Below are positions 22,368-22,401 of a DNA stretch of 22,401 bases, piece after piece. The stretch's first letter is position 1. Each line of letters opens with the position of its first letter. The DNA comes from CAYMKE01 sp964390955 (GTDB taxonomy: Bacteria; Bacteroidota; Bacteroidia; Bacteroidales; JBBRXJ01), in NCBI GenBank assembly GCA_964390955.1, contig CAYMKE010000016.1, forward strand, positions 1 to 22,401, written 5' to 3'. Made by a program: the position numbers and the translations under genes. The notes under the pieces were generated by a model that worked only from the letters and a program-made list of their open reading frames with translations, did no database searches and was not told the DNA's origin.

Positions 22368-22401
22368 AAAAGTAAGATAATTGGGTGTAAATTGCTATCT
22401 T

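Overview
The window looks like a chromosomal segment of a member of the Bacteroidota, probably Bacteroidales-like. It is AT-rich and has almost no Shine-Dalgarno sequences. Several upstream regions carry the Bacteroidota promoter -7 element TAnnTTTG. Other lineage marks are a type IX secretion C-terminal signal at the left edge, a PorD/DUF4835 protein, a Bacteroidota-type RNA polymerase omega, a fused LpxC-FabZ, and a hybrid-sensor-type regulator propeller. Most genes are housekeeping or envelope genes. No tRNA, rRNA, CRISPR array, transposase or phage gene was seen.

Layout. (1) 1-1418: the tail of a T9SS-secreted protein, a strong terminator, then two small membrane proteins of unknown function. 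(2) 1458-3679: a PLP-dependent alpha-oxoamine synthase (minus strand) diverges from bamD (plus strand) across a 152-bp region that holds a promoter for each side. The bamD promoter predicts a leaderless transcript. (3) 2867-9008, plus strand: bamD, rpoZ, coaC, coaB, porD-like, recN and thiL. This is outer-membrane assembly, transcription, coenzyme A synthesis, T9SS, DNA repair and thiamine. The usual fused coaBC is broken here by a frame change. (4) 9020-14374, minus strand: kdsB, an HD phosphohydrolase, lpxD, lpxC/fabZ and lpxA, in order of transcription. This is a lipid A/Kdo operon. (5) 14600-17700, plus strand: a sigma-54-type activator with its own consensus promoter, lptE, a TPR-tailed acidic protein and secG.

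(6) 17701-19154: the accessory-looking part. A 148-bp nested inverted-repeat element of higher GC follows secG. After it comes a tight two-gene pair: a PchB/AroQ-type chorismate mutase or isochorismate-pyruvate lyase, and a DRE-TIM aldolase. (7) 19170-22401: an extended short-chain dehydrogenase (minus strand), then a secreted two-propeller sensor domain. That domain stops after 13 recognisable blade motifs, just where the 14th blade, Y_Y_Y domain and kinase would follow in full-length relatives.

Regions (4) and (5) form a divergent envelope block: lipid A and Kdo synthesis on one side, LPS transport (LptE) and protein export (SecG) on the other, with a 225-bp shared regulatory gap. No gene-free stretch exceeds 300 bases. 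The longest are 102-351 (terminator plus a possible promoter), 14375-14599 (promoters), 17701-17900 (structured element) and 20199-20435 (AT-rich; nothing convincing seen).
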